NCBI RefSeq assembly: GCF_024105735.1
Contig: NZ_JAAAML010000003.1
Location: 310,001-374,000, forward strand
Origin: Parahoeflea alexandrii
GTDB lineage: Bacteria > Pseudomonadota > Alphaproteobacteria > Rhizobiales > Rhizobiaceae
Length of the DNA: 64,000 nucleotides
Direction: 5' to 3'
Position 1 is the first letter of the stretch. Every line of letters starts with the position of its first letter. A program made the position numbers and the translations under genes. This document shows positions 1 through 9,068 of this stretch, piece after piece. The notes beneath the pieces are model-generated. The model ran no database searches. It was given only the letters and a program-made list of their open reading frames with translations, and had not been told where the DNA came from.

Positions 1-1257
1 GGTGAACACGCCGGCCGCCAGACCGAACTGGGTGTCGTTGGCCCGCCCGATCACCTCGTCCTCGTCGTCAAAGCTGAGCACGCTCATCACCGGGCCGAAG
101 ATTTCTTCCCGCGCAATCGTCATCTCGTCGGTGACGCCTGCAAACACGGTCGGCTGGATCCAGGCGCCTTTCTCGAAGCCCTGCATCTCCGGCACGCCGC
201 CCCCCGTGACCAGCCGCGCGCCCTCAGACTTGCCGGTCTCGATGTAACCCAGCACCTTGTCGCGCTGTGCTTTCGAGACCATCGGTCCCAGATGCGTGTC
301 GGGGTCGAGCGGATCGCCGAGCCGGATCGCCTCGGTGCGGGTCTTGAGCCGTTCGAGGAAGCGGTCATGCACGCCGCGCTGCACGAACACCCGTGTGCCG
401 TTCGAGCAGATCTGCCCGGTCGAGTAGAAATTGCCGAGCATTGCCCCGCCGATGGCGCTCTCGATGTCGGCATCGTCGAACACCAGGATCGGCGACTTGC
501 CGCCAAGCTCCATCGTCACCGCCTTGATCGTCTGTGCTGCCGCCGCCAGCACCTTGGCGCCGGTCGGCACCGAGCCGGTCAGTGACACCTTGGCGATATC
601 GGGATGCGAGGCGAGCACCGCCCCGACATCGCCAAAACCCTGCACCACGTTGAAGAGGCCGTCCGGCAGGCCTGCATCCTTAAAGGCTTCCGCCAGCATC
701 AGCGCCGTCAGCGGGGTCACTTCCGACGGCTTGAAGATAAAGGCATTGCCGCAGGCAAGCGCCGGGGCCGATTTCCACGCTGCGATCTGAACGGGATAGT
801 TCCAGGCGCCGATGCCGGCGCAGATCCCGAGCGGTTCGCGGCGCGTGTAGACGAAGTCGCCGCCCAGATCGACATGCTCGCCGGTGATCGCACCCGCGAG
901 CCCGCCAAAATACTCAAGCGCATCCGCTGCCGAGGCCGCGTCGGCCACCAGCGTTTCCTGGATCGCCTTGCCGGTGTCGAGCGTCTCGATCCGGCTTATC
1001 TCTTCGTTGCGTTCGCGCAGGATCTGCGCCGTGCGCAACAGGATCCGGCCGCGCTCGACGCCCTTCAGCCTGGCCCAGGCTGGCTGCGCGGCCTTTGCCG
1101 CCGCGACAGCCTGCTCGATCACCGCCGGCGTTGCCGAGTGCAGCCGGGCGTTTACCTCGCCGGTGGCCGGGTAGATGCTCTCGAAGGACCGACCGGAGGC
1201 GTCCTCGCGGTACTGTCCGTTGATGTGGTGGGATGCTTTCGGCTGTGCGGCGGTCAT
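1..1257 (-). CDS. betB: Betaine aldehyde dehydrogenase, C-terminus cut by window edge
   Basis: NAD(P)-dependent oxidation of betaine aldehyde to glycine betaine, second step of choline oxidation in the cytoplasm. The reading frame starts at an ATG at 1257 ([16 protein letters not shown]) and stays open to base 1, giving 419 codons, so roughly 70 C-terminal residues of a family usually near 490 are missing. Seen: the MELGGKSP stretch with the general-base Glu and the GQICSNGTR stretch with the catalytic Cys, plus the EEIFGPV motif near the edge. It lies 48 bp downstream of the small CxxC gene in the betI-betC operon; betA would be expected just outside the window. Confidence 0.93.
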   Translation of the reverse strand, partial: MTAAQPKASHHINGQYREDASGRSFESIYPATGEVNARLHSATPAVIEQAVAAAKAAQPAWARLKGVERGRILLRTAQILRERNEEISRIETLDTGKAIQETLVADAASAADALEYFGGLAGAITGEHVDLGGDFVYTRREPLGICAGIGAWNYPVQIAAWKSAPALACGNAFIFKPSEVTPLTALMLAEAFKDAGLPDGLFNVVQGFGDVGAVLASHPDIAKVSLTGSVPTGAKVLAAAAQTIKAVTMELGGKSPILVFDDADIESAIGGAMLGNFYSTGQICSNGTRVFVQRGVHDRFLERLKTRTEAIRLGDPLDPDTHLGPMVSKAQRDKVLGYIETGKSEGARLVTGGGVPEMQGFEKGAWIQPTVFAGVTDEMTIAREEIFGPVMSVLSFDDEDEVIGRANDTQFGLAAGVFT

Positions 1258-1305
1258 TGTCCGGCCTTTCGCTTTTTCGTGTTCATCTCTCGGCGGTTCT
1301 CGCCA

Positions 1306-1587
1306 TCAGGCCCGGCCGGAACCGAACCACCTGTCCTTCATCTCCCGCAGGAAGACCGGACTCATGCCGAACCCGGCCGCGTCCCCGATCACCGCGTCGA
1401 TGCCGCAGCTCGGGCACAATGCCGTCCATTCGCCTTGCGCGCGGCTTTTGTCCGTCCAGTGCAGCACGGCGCTCGCCGTGAACACGCTCTCGCAGTGGAA
1501 GCAGCCGCAGCGCCGGCTCTTTTCGAGCTCCGTGCGATTGTGGACGGAGTGGCTCTGGGCCCGTTCGAGTTCCTGCCTGTTCATCAT
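1306..1587 (-). CDS. Small CxxC zinc-ribbon-like cytoplasmic protein
   Basis: A 93-residue protein beginning [13 protein letters not shown], with two cysteine pairs (CGCFHC near residue 28 and CPSC near residue 58), which suggests a small zinc-binding fold. The ATG-ATG start overlaps the betC stop (bases 1584-1587), so it is translationally coupled to betC. An in-frame ATG further upstream (1686) would lie deep inside betC and lacks support. I recall similar short proteins annotated only as cytoplasmic protein in many bacteria; no function is known to me. Its place between betC and betB is unusual for the rhizobial bet operon. Confidence 0.75.
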   Translation of the reverse strand: MMNRQELERAQSHSVHNRTELEKSRRCGCFHCESVFTASAVLHWTDKSRAQGEWTALCPSCGIDAVIGDAAGFGMSPVFLREMKDRWFGSGRA

Positions 1588-3122
1588 TCCCCGCGCGGAA
1601 ACCGTTGTGATTCTTCGAGGATGTTGAGGTCCATGTGGTTGCGCATGTAGCGCTCCGAGGCCTTCTGCAGCGGCTGGAAATCCCACGGGTAGTAGTTGCC
1701 GTTCCTCAGCGCCTCGTAGACCACCCAGCGCCGCGCCTGGCTCTGCCGCACCTCGGCGTCATAGGCCGCCATGTCCCAGCGGGCCCGGACCTGGGCCATG
1801 TAACCGGCCACAAGATCGGCATGGGCGGGCTCGGTCGCGAGATTGGTGAGCTCATCCGGATCGGCTTCGAGATCGAACAGCAAAGGTTGGTCGAGTTCGC
1901 AATGGCTGAACTTGTACTTGCCGTCCCGGATCGCCACCAGCGGCGCCTGCGAGCCTTCTGCCGCATACTCCATAAGCACCGGCGTGGTGCGCTTCTCGCC
2001 GCCCATCGACGGGACCAGGCTTTCGCCGTCGGTCCAGGGCGCGACCTCGTCAAGCGACACGCCCGCAAGGGCTGCCAGCGTCGGCGTGATGTCGAGATTG
2101 GAGGTCGGCTCGGCAACCCGGCGACCGTCGGTGCCCGGCACCGAAATCATCAGCGGCACCCGGGAAGAGCCGTCGAAGAAGCTCATCTTGAACCACATGC
2201 CGCGTTCGCCCAGCATGTCGCCATGGTCGGAGCAGAACACGACGATGGTGTTGTCGGCCATCCGCGTGGCTTCCAGTGTCGCCAGAATCCCGCCGATCTT
2301 GTCGTCGAGATAGGAAATGTTGGCGAAATAGGCCTGCCGCGAGCGCCGCACATTCTCGTCGGTGATATCGAAATTCTCGGAATCGTTTGCCTTGTAGAGC
2401 CGCTGCGAATGCTGGTCCATCTGCTCATAGGGGATCGGCGGCACGCGCGGTTCGAGTTCCGCGCAGCCCTCGTAGAGGTCCCAGTACTGCTTGCGGGCGA
2501 CGTAAGGATCGTGCGGATGGGTGAACGACACCGTCAGCGCCCAGGGGCGGGCTTCCTGATTGTCGCTGGTCCGCGAGAGCTGGTGCAGCTTCTGGGTGGC
2601 GAAGAACGCCACCTCGTCGTCATATTCCATCTGGTTCGAGGTCTCGGCCACACCTGCGCCGGTGACGGACCCAAGATTGTGGTACCACCAGTCGATCCGT
2701 TCGCCGGGCTTGCGGTAATCCGGCGTCCAGCCGAAATCGGCCGGATAGATGTCGGTGGTCAGCCGTTCCTCGAAGCCGTGCATCTGGTCGGGGCCGACGA
2801 AATGCATCTTGCCCGACAGGCAGGTGTAGTAGCCGGCGCGTCTGAGATGATGCGCATAGGTCGGAATGTCGGAGGCGAACTCGGCCGCATTGTCATAGAC
2901 CCGCGTCCGTCGCGGCAACTGCCCTGACATGAACGAGGCGCGGCCCGGCGCGCACAGCGGCGAGGCGGTATAGTTGTTGGCAAACCGCACCGAGCGCGCG
3001 GCGAGTTTCTTCAGGTTCGGCGCGTGCAGGAAATCCGCCGGCCCGTCGGGAAACAGCGTGCCGTTGAGCTGATCGACCATCAGGATGAGAATGTTGGGCC
3101 TCTTGGCGCCGGCGTTCGTCAT
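1584..3122 (-). CDS. betC: Choline-sulfatase
   Basis: Hydrolyses choline-O-sulfate to choline and sulfate, feeding the betaine pathway. The 512-residue product is full length for the family. Near the N-terminus are the metal-binding DQ of ILMVDQLNG and the sulfatase signature [10 protein letters not shown], whose Cys is normally converted to formylglycine; further metal ligands are in the [11 protein letters not shown] stretch. The C-terminus carries the YYPWDFQP segment typical of BetC. The ATG at 3122 overlaps the betI stop as ATGA and has a strong GGGAGG ribosome site inside betI, showing translational coupling. It is transcribed as betI-betC-small protein-betB. Confidence 0.95.
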   Translation of the reverse strand: MTNAGAKRPNILILMVDQLNGTLFPDGPADFLHAPNLKKLAARSVRFANNYTASPLCAPGRASFMSGQLPRRTRVYDNAAEFASDIPTYAHHLRRAGYYTCLSGKMHFVGPDQMHGFEERLTTDIYPADFGWTPDYRKPGERIDWWYHNLGSVTGAGVAETSNQMEYDDEVAFFATQKLHQLSRTSDNQEARPWALTVSFTHPHDPYVARKQYWDLYEGCAELEPRVPPIPYEQMDQHSQRLYKANDSENFDITDENVRRSRQAYFANISYLDDKIGGILATLEATRMADNTIVVFCSDHGDMLGERGMWFKMSFFDGSSRVPLMISVPGTDGRRVAEPTSNLDITPTLAALAGVSLDEVAPWTDGESLVPSMGGEKRTTPVLMEYAAEGSQAPLVAIRDGKYKFSHCELDQPLLFDLEADPDELTNLATEPAHADLVAGYMAQVRARWDMAAYDAEVRQSQARRWVVYEALRNGNYYPWDFQPLQKASERYMRNHMDLNILEESQRFPRGE

Positions 3123-3712
3123 ACCGTCCTCCCGCGAATTTCCAGCAATTGCGTTTCGATGTGATCCTCGACCAGCGCCACCGCATCATGCCGGGCCGGA
3201 CCTGTGCCGAGCGCCTTGCGGATGTAGAGCCCGTCGATCATTGCAGCCGCACCCTCGGCAATGCGCTCGGCTTCGTACTGGCCGCAGAGTGGCGCGAGCC
3301 CGCTCATCAGGTTGGAATGCAGCCGCCTTGCATAGACTGAAAGCAGCCGCCGGATCTCCGGCGCGCGCTGGGCGTCGACGTAGAACGCCAGCCAGGCCGC
3401 GACCACGTCCTCGGAGAACTGCTTGTCGGAGAAGCTGACCGCGATGACCGCCGAGACCCGCGCCCTATGGCTCCGCGCGGTCTTCAGGGCTTCCACCGTG
3501 TCGCGTCTCAGATCGCGGAGCAGAGCCCGCACCGACGCCGTGATCAGTTGCTCCTTGGAGCCGAAATAATGGTGTGCGAGCGCAGGCGACACGCCGGCGC
3601 GACCGGCGATGTCCGACATCGTCACATCCATCGAGCCGCGCGCGCCGATGGCTTCGATGGCCGCATCCGTCAGCGCCTTGCGGCGAATTGGTTCCATGCC
3701 GATCTTGGGCAT
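3119..3712 (-). CDS. betI: TetR-family repressor of choline genes
   Basis: Choline-responsive repressor of the bet operon. The product has an N-terminal helix-turn-helix ([26 protein letters not shown], residues about 30-55) and a C-terminal ligand domain with the AWLAFYVDA segment characteristic of BetI. I chose the ATG at 3712 ([14 protein letters not shown], 197 residues) because GGAAGG lies seven bases before it and BetI proteins usually start this way; an ATG two codons upstream (3718) is the alternative. First gene of the operon; the palindrome 64 bp upstream is the probable operator. Confidence 0.93.
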   Translation of the reverse strand: MPKIGMEPIRRKALTDAAIEAIGARGSMDVTMSDIAGRAGVSPALAHHYFGSKEQLITASVRALLRDLRRDTVEALKTARSHRARVSAVIAVSFSDKQFSEDVVAAWLAFYVDAQRAPEIRRLLSVYARRLHSNLMSGLAPLCGQYEAERIAEGAAAMIDGLYIRKALGTGPARHDAVALVEDHIETQLLEIRGRTV

Positions 3713-3775
3713 TTGCATACCTTCCGAGAAATGGATGGTCGAGGCCGGACCCTCGACGGCAGGCCAAGTCTAGTT

Positions 3776-3795
3776 TTGATTGACTGATCAATCAA
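3776..3795. promoter_or_regulatory. Probable BetI operator
   Basis: Two 8-bp arms, TTGATTGA at 3776-3783 and TCAATCAA at 3788-3795, form a perfect inverted repeat around a 4-bp centre. It sits upstream of betI in the only gap preceding the operon. TetR-type repressors such as BetI bind operators of this size and AT-rich character; assignment to BetI rests on position. Confidence 0.65.
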
Positions 3796-3839
3796 CCAAA
3801 ATTTGCCATAGCTTTTGCCTCGACTTGTTCAGGGAAGCG

Positions 3840-4874
3840 CTATGCCGGGTCGGAAGCAGGTATGTCGGTGTCCTCTGTCACGGCCGGAACCCCGGTGGCG
3901 ATCAGGGTCTCGCCGACCGGCGCGGGTGTCTCGGCCCGCTCGGGCGCGCGCAGTTCGCGATAACCGATATAGAGCCCGGCGCCGATGATCAGTGCCATCC
4001 CGGCAAGCGTGTTGAGCGCGGGAACCTCGCCCCAGAAGAACCAGGCTGCGGTCGCGGCAAACGGCAGGTAGGCATAGTCGAACGGCGCGATCAGGCTCGC
4101 ATTGGCCACCTGGTAGGCGCGGCTCAGAAGAATGTATCCGGTCATCCCCACTATGCCCAGGAGCGCCAGGTCGGCCATCTGTGCTGCGTCCGGCACAATG
4201 AATTCAAGCCGCAGGTGATGGAACTCCGGTCCCATCGGCACCAGCGTGGTGACCAGCCATCCCAGCGGCCAGATCATCAGCCCGGATCCGCCGATGGTCC
4301 ACAACCCCATCGTCAGGCTGCTTTCGCCGTCGCCGACGCGCCGGGTCAGGATCATCGATGCCGCGTAGGACATGGCGCAGATGAGCGGCAGCAGCGCCAC
4401 CCACTGGAAGCTGTCCTGGCCGGGCGCCATGGCGATCAGCACCCCGCTGAAGCCCACCACAAGGGCTGCGATCCGATGCACTCCCATGCGCTCGCCCAGG
4501 AACAGCGCCGCCAGGATGCCGATGAACAAGGGTGCGGAGAAGAAGATCGTGGAGACTTCTGCCAGCGGCATGAACGGAAAGGCCGCGTAGAACATGGCGA
4601 ACCCGCCGGTCAGCAGAAACGCCCGCAGCAGGTGTATAGGCCACAGCGGCGTATAGAGACTGTGCTTGCCGCCAAGCCACGTGATCAGCGGCGCCAGCAC
4701 CAGCACGGCGATGCAGGCGCGAGCAAAGATCAGCATCCAAAGGGGTTGCGCCCCGAGCAGGTCCTTGATCAGCAGGTCCTGGCCGACAAAGCACCAGGCG
4801 CCGCCAAGCACGCAGGCAATGCCCTCGATCGGGCGCGACGATTGTGCGGGCGCAAGGGAGGCCACTGCGGTCAT
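3840..4874 (-). CDS. EamA/DMT-family inner-membrane transporter
   Basis: A 344-residue drug/metabolite-transporter superfamily protein with about ten hydrophobic segments arranged as two EamA repeats and a hydrophilic C-terminal tail of about 35 residues (RAPERAETPAPVGE onward). The ATG at 4874 has a GGGGGA ribosome site eight bases upstream; an upstream in-frame extension to 5168 is arginine-rich non-coding-like sequence and was left out. Substrate cannot be read from sequence. It ends close to the bet operon promoter and is transcribed toward it, so it is not obviously part of that operon. Confidence 0.88.
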   Translation of the reverse strand: MTAVASLAPAQSSRPIEGIACVLGGAWCFVGQDLLIKDLLGAQPLWMLIFARACIAVLVLAPLITWLGGKHSLYTPLWPIHLLRAFLLTGGFAMFYAAFPFMPLAEVSTIFFSAPLFIGILAALFLGERMGVHRIAALVVGFSGVLIAMAPGQDSFQWVALLPLICAMSYAASMILTRRVGDGESSLTMGLWTIGGSGLMIWPLGWLVTTLVPMGPEFHHLRLEFIVPDAAQMADLALLGIVGMTGYILLSRAYQVANASLIAPFDYAYLPFAATAAWFFWGEVPALNTLAGMALIIGAGLYIGYRELRAPERAETPAPVGETLIATGVPAVTEDTDIPASDPA

Positions 4875-5217
4875 TGTGAAATCCCCCGGTTTCATCTCGT
4901 CGGCTGCAGGCTGCGAACCAGCGGACCGCGCGGCGTGAACTCGACTGGGCAGCCTGAAAACCATGGCCGATTTTTCGATGTCGCGCGCGCCATTCCGCGA
5001 CATCGAGGCCGAAAAATGCCGGACGCGCCGGGGCCGCCACCCGGGCCATTTCCAGCGCATGCACAAAGCCGGCCCGACACGCCGGACGGCGAGGCGACGG
5101 CGACGATTTCCGGCACTCCCGGCCACGCGCAGGGTCGCTCTATTAATGCTGACATAAACTGTCATCATGACAGTGCTAGTCGGGCCTCGGAACCATCAAC
5201 CGGACAGGAGATCCGAA

Positions 5218-5826
5218 ATGCTGACGCTCTACCACTCGCCCCAAACCCGCTCATCCCGCATCATCCGCCTGCTCATCGAGCTTGGCGTGCTTGATCAGGT
5301 CGATGTCCGCATCGTCACAGTCACGCGCCAAGACGGATCGGGCGGCGCCGATCCGTCCAATCCGCATCCGGAAGGCAAGGTGCCGCTGCTGGTGCACGAC
5401 GGAGTCGAGCTATGGGAATCAAACGCCATCATTGTCTACCTGACCGACCTTTTTGCCGAAAAGGGGCTTGGCCGGCGCATTGGTGACAAGGACCGCGGCA
5501 CCTATCTGAGCTGGCTTGCCTGGTATGGAAATATCGTCGAGCCGGTGTTGGTCTTCACCGCCGCCGGGCTTAACCATCCCTATCTCGATGCCACATTCCG
5601 TGGAGCGCCGGAGGTGGCGGCGCGGCTCACCGCCCAGCTCGAAAAGACGCCCTATCTGATGGGCTCGGAATTTTCCGCAGCCGACCTGCTTGTCGCCTCG
5701 CCCTACACATGGATGCCGCAAGCCACGCCGGATGTGCAGGTTGTCCGGGACTGGATAGAGCGCTGCGAGAGCCGTCTCTCGGCCAGGCAGACCATGGAGT
5801 TCGACAGGGCGCACATGCCCGGATAA
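5218..5826 (+). CDS. Glutathione S-transferase family protein
   Basis: A 202-residue protein. The N-terminal thioredoxin-like domain shows LYHSPQTRSSRIIRLLIEL, then GKVPLLVHDGVELWESNAI with the cis-proline (VP) and the ES pair that contacts glutathione. An all-helical C-terminal domain follows (TPYLMGSEFSAADLLVASP). Start chosen at 5218 because GGAG lies nine bases upstream; an upstream in-frame start at 5167 is less likely. Conjugation or thiol chemistry on unknown substrates in the cytoplasm is inferred from the family. Confidence 0.88.
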   Translation: MLTLYHSPQTRSSRIIRLLIELGVLDQVDVRIVTVTRQDGSGGADPSNPHPEGKVPLLVHDGVELWESNAIIVYLTDLFAEKGLGRRIGDKDRGTYLSWLAWYGNIVEPVLVFTAAGLNHPYLDATFRGAPEVAARLTAQLEKTPYLMGSEFSAADLLVASPYTWMPQATPDVQVVRDWIERCESRLSARQTMEFDRAHMPG

Positions 5827-5970
5827 CCGGATAGTGCGCTGACGGCATCTCATCCCCGCGACCAGCGCGAACAGCCCGGTCGCGGGGTGAAATCCGTTCT
5901 CCCCTTTACAAAGCCGCCCGCGGGATCAAAATGCGCGCCAGCACAGACAAGATTCCCGGGAGAGTAGATC

Positions 5971-7137
5971 ATGAGCGCCTGTATCATCGGCTGGGCCCAT
6001 ACGCCCTTTGGCAAACACAGCGACGAGACTGTCGAAAGCCTGGTCACAAGGGTGGCGCGAGAAGCGGTCGAGCATGCCGGGCTCGAAGCCGGAGACATCG
6101 ACGAAATTTATCTCGGTCATTTCAACGCAGGCTTTTCCGCGCAGGATTTCACTGCAAGCCTGGTGCTTCAGGCCGACGATGATTTCCGCTTCAAGCCTGC
6201 CACCCGGGTCGAGAATGCCTGCGCCACCGGTTCGGCCGCCGTCCACCAGGGCATCAAGGCGATCCGCGCCGGCGCTGCGAAGCGGGTACTGGTCGTCGGC
6301 GTCGAGCAGATGACCACGACGCCCGGGCCGCAGGTCGGCGCCAACCTGTTGCGCGCCTCCTATCTGCCGGAGGATGGCGACACGCCGGCGGGTTTCGCCG
6401 GCGTCTTCGGCAAGATCGCCGACGGCTATTTCCAGAAATATGGCGACCAGTCCGACGGGCTTGCGGCAATCGCCGCCAAGAACCACAAGAACGGCGTCGA
6501 CAACCCTTGGGCGCAGATGCGCAAGGATCTGGGCTACGAGTTCTGCCGCGCCGAAAGCGACAAGAACCCTTACGTCGCGGGCCCCTTGAAGCGCACCGAC
6601 TGCTCGCTTGTCTCCGACGGCGCCGCGGCCATCGTGCTCGCCGATGTCACCACCGCCATGCAGGCGCCGCGCGCCGTGCTGTTCCGCGCCGCCGAGCATG
6701 TGCAGGATTTCCTGCCGATGTCCAAGCGCGACATTCTGGCCTTCGAGGGCTGCGCGCTCGGCTGGAAGCGGGCCTTCGCCAATTCCAAGACCGCGCTCGA
6801 CGATCTTTCCTTTGTCGAGACCCACGACTGCTTCACCATCGCCGAACTGATCGAATATGAAGCCATGGGGCTCGCCAAGCCGGGGCAGGGCGGCGACGTC
6901 GCGATGAGCGGCGCCACGCAGAAGGACGGCCGGCTGCCGGTTAATCCCTCCGGCGGCCTCAAGGCCAAGGGCCACCCCATCGGCGCCACCGGCGTCTCCA
7001 TGCATGTGCTTTCGGCGATGCAGCTGACCGGCGAGGCCGGCGGCATCCAGGTCAAGAATGCCGAACTCGGCGGCATCTTCAACATGGGCGGTGCAGCGGT
7101 GGCCAACTACGTCTCCATCCTCGAGCGCATCCGGTGA
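5971..7137 (+). CDS. Thiolase family protein (acetyl-CoA acetyltransferase / SCP-x type)
   Basis: A 388-residue thiolase. The acyl-accepting Cys is C84 in VENACATGS, and the second active-site region GGLKAKGHPIGATG with its His is near residue 332; a third region, ETHDCFTIAEL, resembles the SCP-x/acetyl-CoA acetyltransferase branch rather than classical biosynthetic thiolases, where the last motif is NEAFA. It should cleave or condense acyl-CoA. The GTG start of the next gene overlaps its stop, so the two form an operon with a short-chain dehydrogenase, which fits a beta-oxidation-like role. Confidence 0.88.
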   Translation: MSACIIGWAHTPFGKHSDETVESLVTRVAREAVEHAGLEAGDIDEIYLGHFNAGFSAQDFTASLVLQADDDFRFKPATRVENACATGSAAVHQGIKAIRAGAAKRVLVVGVEQMTTTPGPQVGANLLRASYLPEDGDTPAGFAGVFGKIADGYFQKYGDQSDGLAAIAAKNHKNGVDNPWAQMRKDLGYEFCRAESDKNPYVAGPLKRTDCSLVSDGAAAIVLADVTTAMQAPRAVLFRAAEHVQDFLPMSKRDILAFEGCALGWKRAFANSKTALDDLSFVETHDCFTIAELIEYEAMGLAKPGQGGDVAMSGATQKDGRLPVNPSGGLKAKGHPIGATGVSMHVLSAMQLTGEAGGIQVKNAELGGIFNMGGAAVANYVSILERIR

Positions 7138-7889
7138 CGTCTAGCGCCACCGGTCACGTCGTCGTCACCGGTGGCGCGTCCGGCATCGGCGAGGTCACAG
7201 TGCTGGCACTGATCGATGAAGGCGTTGCCGTCACCATCCTCGATGCGAACGACGAGGCTGTGGCCCGCCTGGAAGACCGGCTGGCGGGCGAGGATGTGCA
7301 GGCACTCACCTGCGATGTCACCGACGAGGAGGAGGTGGCCGACTGCCTTTCGCAGGCCGTCGACGCCTTCGGGCCGGTCACTGGTCTCGTCAATTGCGCC
7401 GGCATCGCCCGCGACATCCCGGCCGAGAAGACCAGCGCCGAGATCTTCCGCCAGATCCTCGACGTCAATCTCACCGGCAGCTTCATCACCTGCCGCGCCT
7501 GCCTCGACCAGATGGGCGACACGCTGTCGATCGTCAATCTGTCCTCGGCGTCGGGCATCCGCGCCAATGCGGGCAGGGTGGCCTACGGCGCCTCCAAGGC
7601 CGGCGTCATCCTGATGAGCCAGGTGCTCGCCAGCGAGTGGGGCGCCTCGGGCGTCCGCGTAAACGTGGTCGCGCCCGGACCGGTCGACACGCCGCTGATC
7701 TCGAACCTCCACACCATCGACGACCGCAAGCGCTGGACCGCCCAGATCCCGCTGCACCGCTACGGCCGCCCGGACGAAATCGCCGACGCCATCCTGTTCC
7801 TGCTGTCGCCGCAAGCCAGCTACATCAACGGCCATGTTCTGACAATCGACGGCGGGTTCAGCTCTACGGGGATCCTGGCGGGGCGGTGA
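7134..7889 (+). CDS. Short-chain dehydrogenase/reductase
   Basis: A 251-residue classical SDR. Seen: the NAD(P) glycine motif TGGASGIGE at the N-terminus, NCAG near residue 83, the catalytic Ser in NLSSASG and the YxxxK pair in AYGASKAGV, and a C-terminal NGHVLTIDGGFSS. It starts with GTG overlapping the thiolase TGA (GTGA), so it is coupled to that gene. A 3-hydroxyacyl or 3-oxoacyl reductase role is plausible next to a thiolase but the substrate is not readable. Confidence 0.9.
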   Translation: MTSSATGHVVVTGGASGIGEVTVLALIDEGVAVTILDANDEAVARLEDRLAGEDVQALTCDVTDEEEVADCLSQAVDAFGPVTGLVNCAGIARDIPAEKTSAEIFRQILDVNLTGSFITCRACLDQMGDTLSIVNLSSASGIRANAGRVAYGASKAGVILMSQVLASEWGASGVRVNVVAPGPVDTPLISNLHTIDDRKRWTAQIPLHRYGRPDEIADAILFLLSPQASYINGHVLTIDGGFSSTGILAGR

Positions 7890-7958
7890 GGCATGTAAGT
7901 CAAGACGTTAGGAGAGAATCCAAGTATAAATAAAAAGCGGCTCGAGAGTGAATTAGTT

Positions 7959-8054
7959 ATGGCTGATAAGTCAGGCAAATTGCATGATGTTTTTACGAAA
8001 CATTTGGAAAAAATATGTCGCCACCCTCACGATTTGAAATTCGACAAGAACTGA
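7959..8054 (+). CDS. Possible 31-residue leader ORF overlapping the RES gene
   Basis: ATG at 7959 (MADKSGKLHDVFTKHLEK) opens a 31-codon frame that ends inside the RES-domain gene, overlapping its first 40 bases. A GAGAG stretch lies upstream. Its position resembles an upstream antitoxin partner, but it is far shorter than known RES antitoxins and I recognise no domain. It may be a leader peptide coupling translation, a remnant of a lost antitoxin, or chance. Confidence 0.3.
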   Translation: MADKSGKLHDVFTKHLEKICRHPHDLKFDKN

Positions 8055-8950
8055 AAAAGCTTAACCGATTGGACCCGGAGCGCGCCTTATATTCGGCAAT
8101 AAATTCAACTTATATAAAAATCATGCACGGACTCGTCACTGTCGTGGGGATGGCAGGTGGGGGAGAGCTTTTTTATCGAGTGCGTCGAACTAAAGGCTCA
8201 AAGCCAACGCTGGTGTCTGAGCTACAGGCACCTCCTGAGAAATTTGTGACTGGTTATCAAAGATGCAACCCACCCGGAACTCCGATGTTTTATGCCGCGT
8301 CAAGGCGCATAGGGGCGCTTGTCGAGGCACGCGTTGAACCCGGAGAGATCGTCTATTTAAGCGAATGGATAGGGCGCAACCGGATACCGGTAAATAGGAT
8401 ATTCGAGAATGAAGAAAATCAAATAGTTCCATTCGTCGAAATGTCCACAATTCATGGGCCAAACCAAGATATCATTCTAGCTCATCTGGATACTATGTTT
8501 ACCAAGCGCATACACTCCACGTTTGGAGACGATTACAAATTTACAGCAGCAATAGCTCAACAGCTAACAACAAAGTTCCCGGAAAACGAAGAGCATGATG
8601 TTCATGAAGACGGGTATGTTGCATTAAAATACCCTTCTGTCTTGAATCGAGAGAACATCCATAACACCGCCATGCATGCGAGCTTCGCTTCGGAGCGACT
8701 CGAACTGTTGCATGTAATGGAGTTGCGCGTAAATTCTAATGATGAAGATGATTTTTCAATCGAAGTAATAGATACTGCCGTAAATATTTTGGGAGACAAA
8801 TTTGAATGGACAGGCAATCCCAAGCTTATTCCAGAGATGTTGGATAAAAAACGTAGCGTCCCATTTATTTTTAATGGAAATAAATGGAGCAGGAGGTTGT
8901 TTCAGGGGGATGTAACAATGGAATATATTAATAACTTAATGAAGGAGTGA
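8015..8950 (+). CDS. RES-domain protein (candidate NAD+-consuming toxin or defence effector)
   Basis: A 311-residue protein from visibly AT-rich DNA unlike its neighbours. It carries the pattern of the RES domain: R55 in ELFYRVR, the FYAASRRIGALVEAR stretch with E104, and a later KYPS with S208 followed by an ASERLELLHVMELRV strand. The three residues that name RES (Arg, Glu, Ser) are thus present in order. RES proteins with an Xre partner are NAD+ phosphorylase/glycohydrolase toxins; here no Xre gene is adjacent, and about 50 N-terminal and 90 C-terminal residues are extra. GGAAAA precedes the ATG. Base composition suggests transfer. Confidence 0.68.
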   Translation: MSPPSRFEIRQELKKLNRLDPERALYSAINSTYIKIMHGLVTVVGMAGGGELFYRVRRTKGSKPTLVSELQAPPEKFVTGYQRCNPPGTPMFYAASRRIGALVEARVEPGEIVYLSEWIGRNRIPVNRIFENEENQIVPFVEMSTIHGPNQDIILAHLDTMFTKRIHSTFGDDYKFTAAIAQQLTTKFPENEEHDVHEDGYVALKYPSVLNRENIHNTAMHASFASERLELLHVMELRVNSNDEDDFSIEVIDTAVNILGDKFEWTGNPKLIPEMLDKKRSVPFIFNGNKWSRRLFQGDVTMEYINNLMKE

Positions 8951-9068
8951 ATTTTATTATTTATGTGTTGCAATGTATTTCTTGAAATTATTTACTGCGT
9001 GAGCCAATATGCAGTTGAAATGAACGCACATTCAACACATTGAGACCATCTTATTTCGGCGGAAGATC

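Noticed and set aside
1635-2927. 430-codon open frame on the plus strand
   Set aside because: Antisense to betC; no domain.
3780-5294. 504-codon open frame on the plus strand
   Set aside because: Antisense to the DMT transporter, rich in Arg/Gln/His, no motif.
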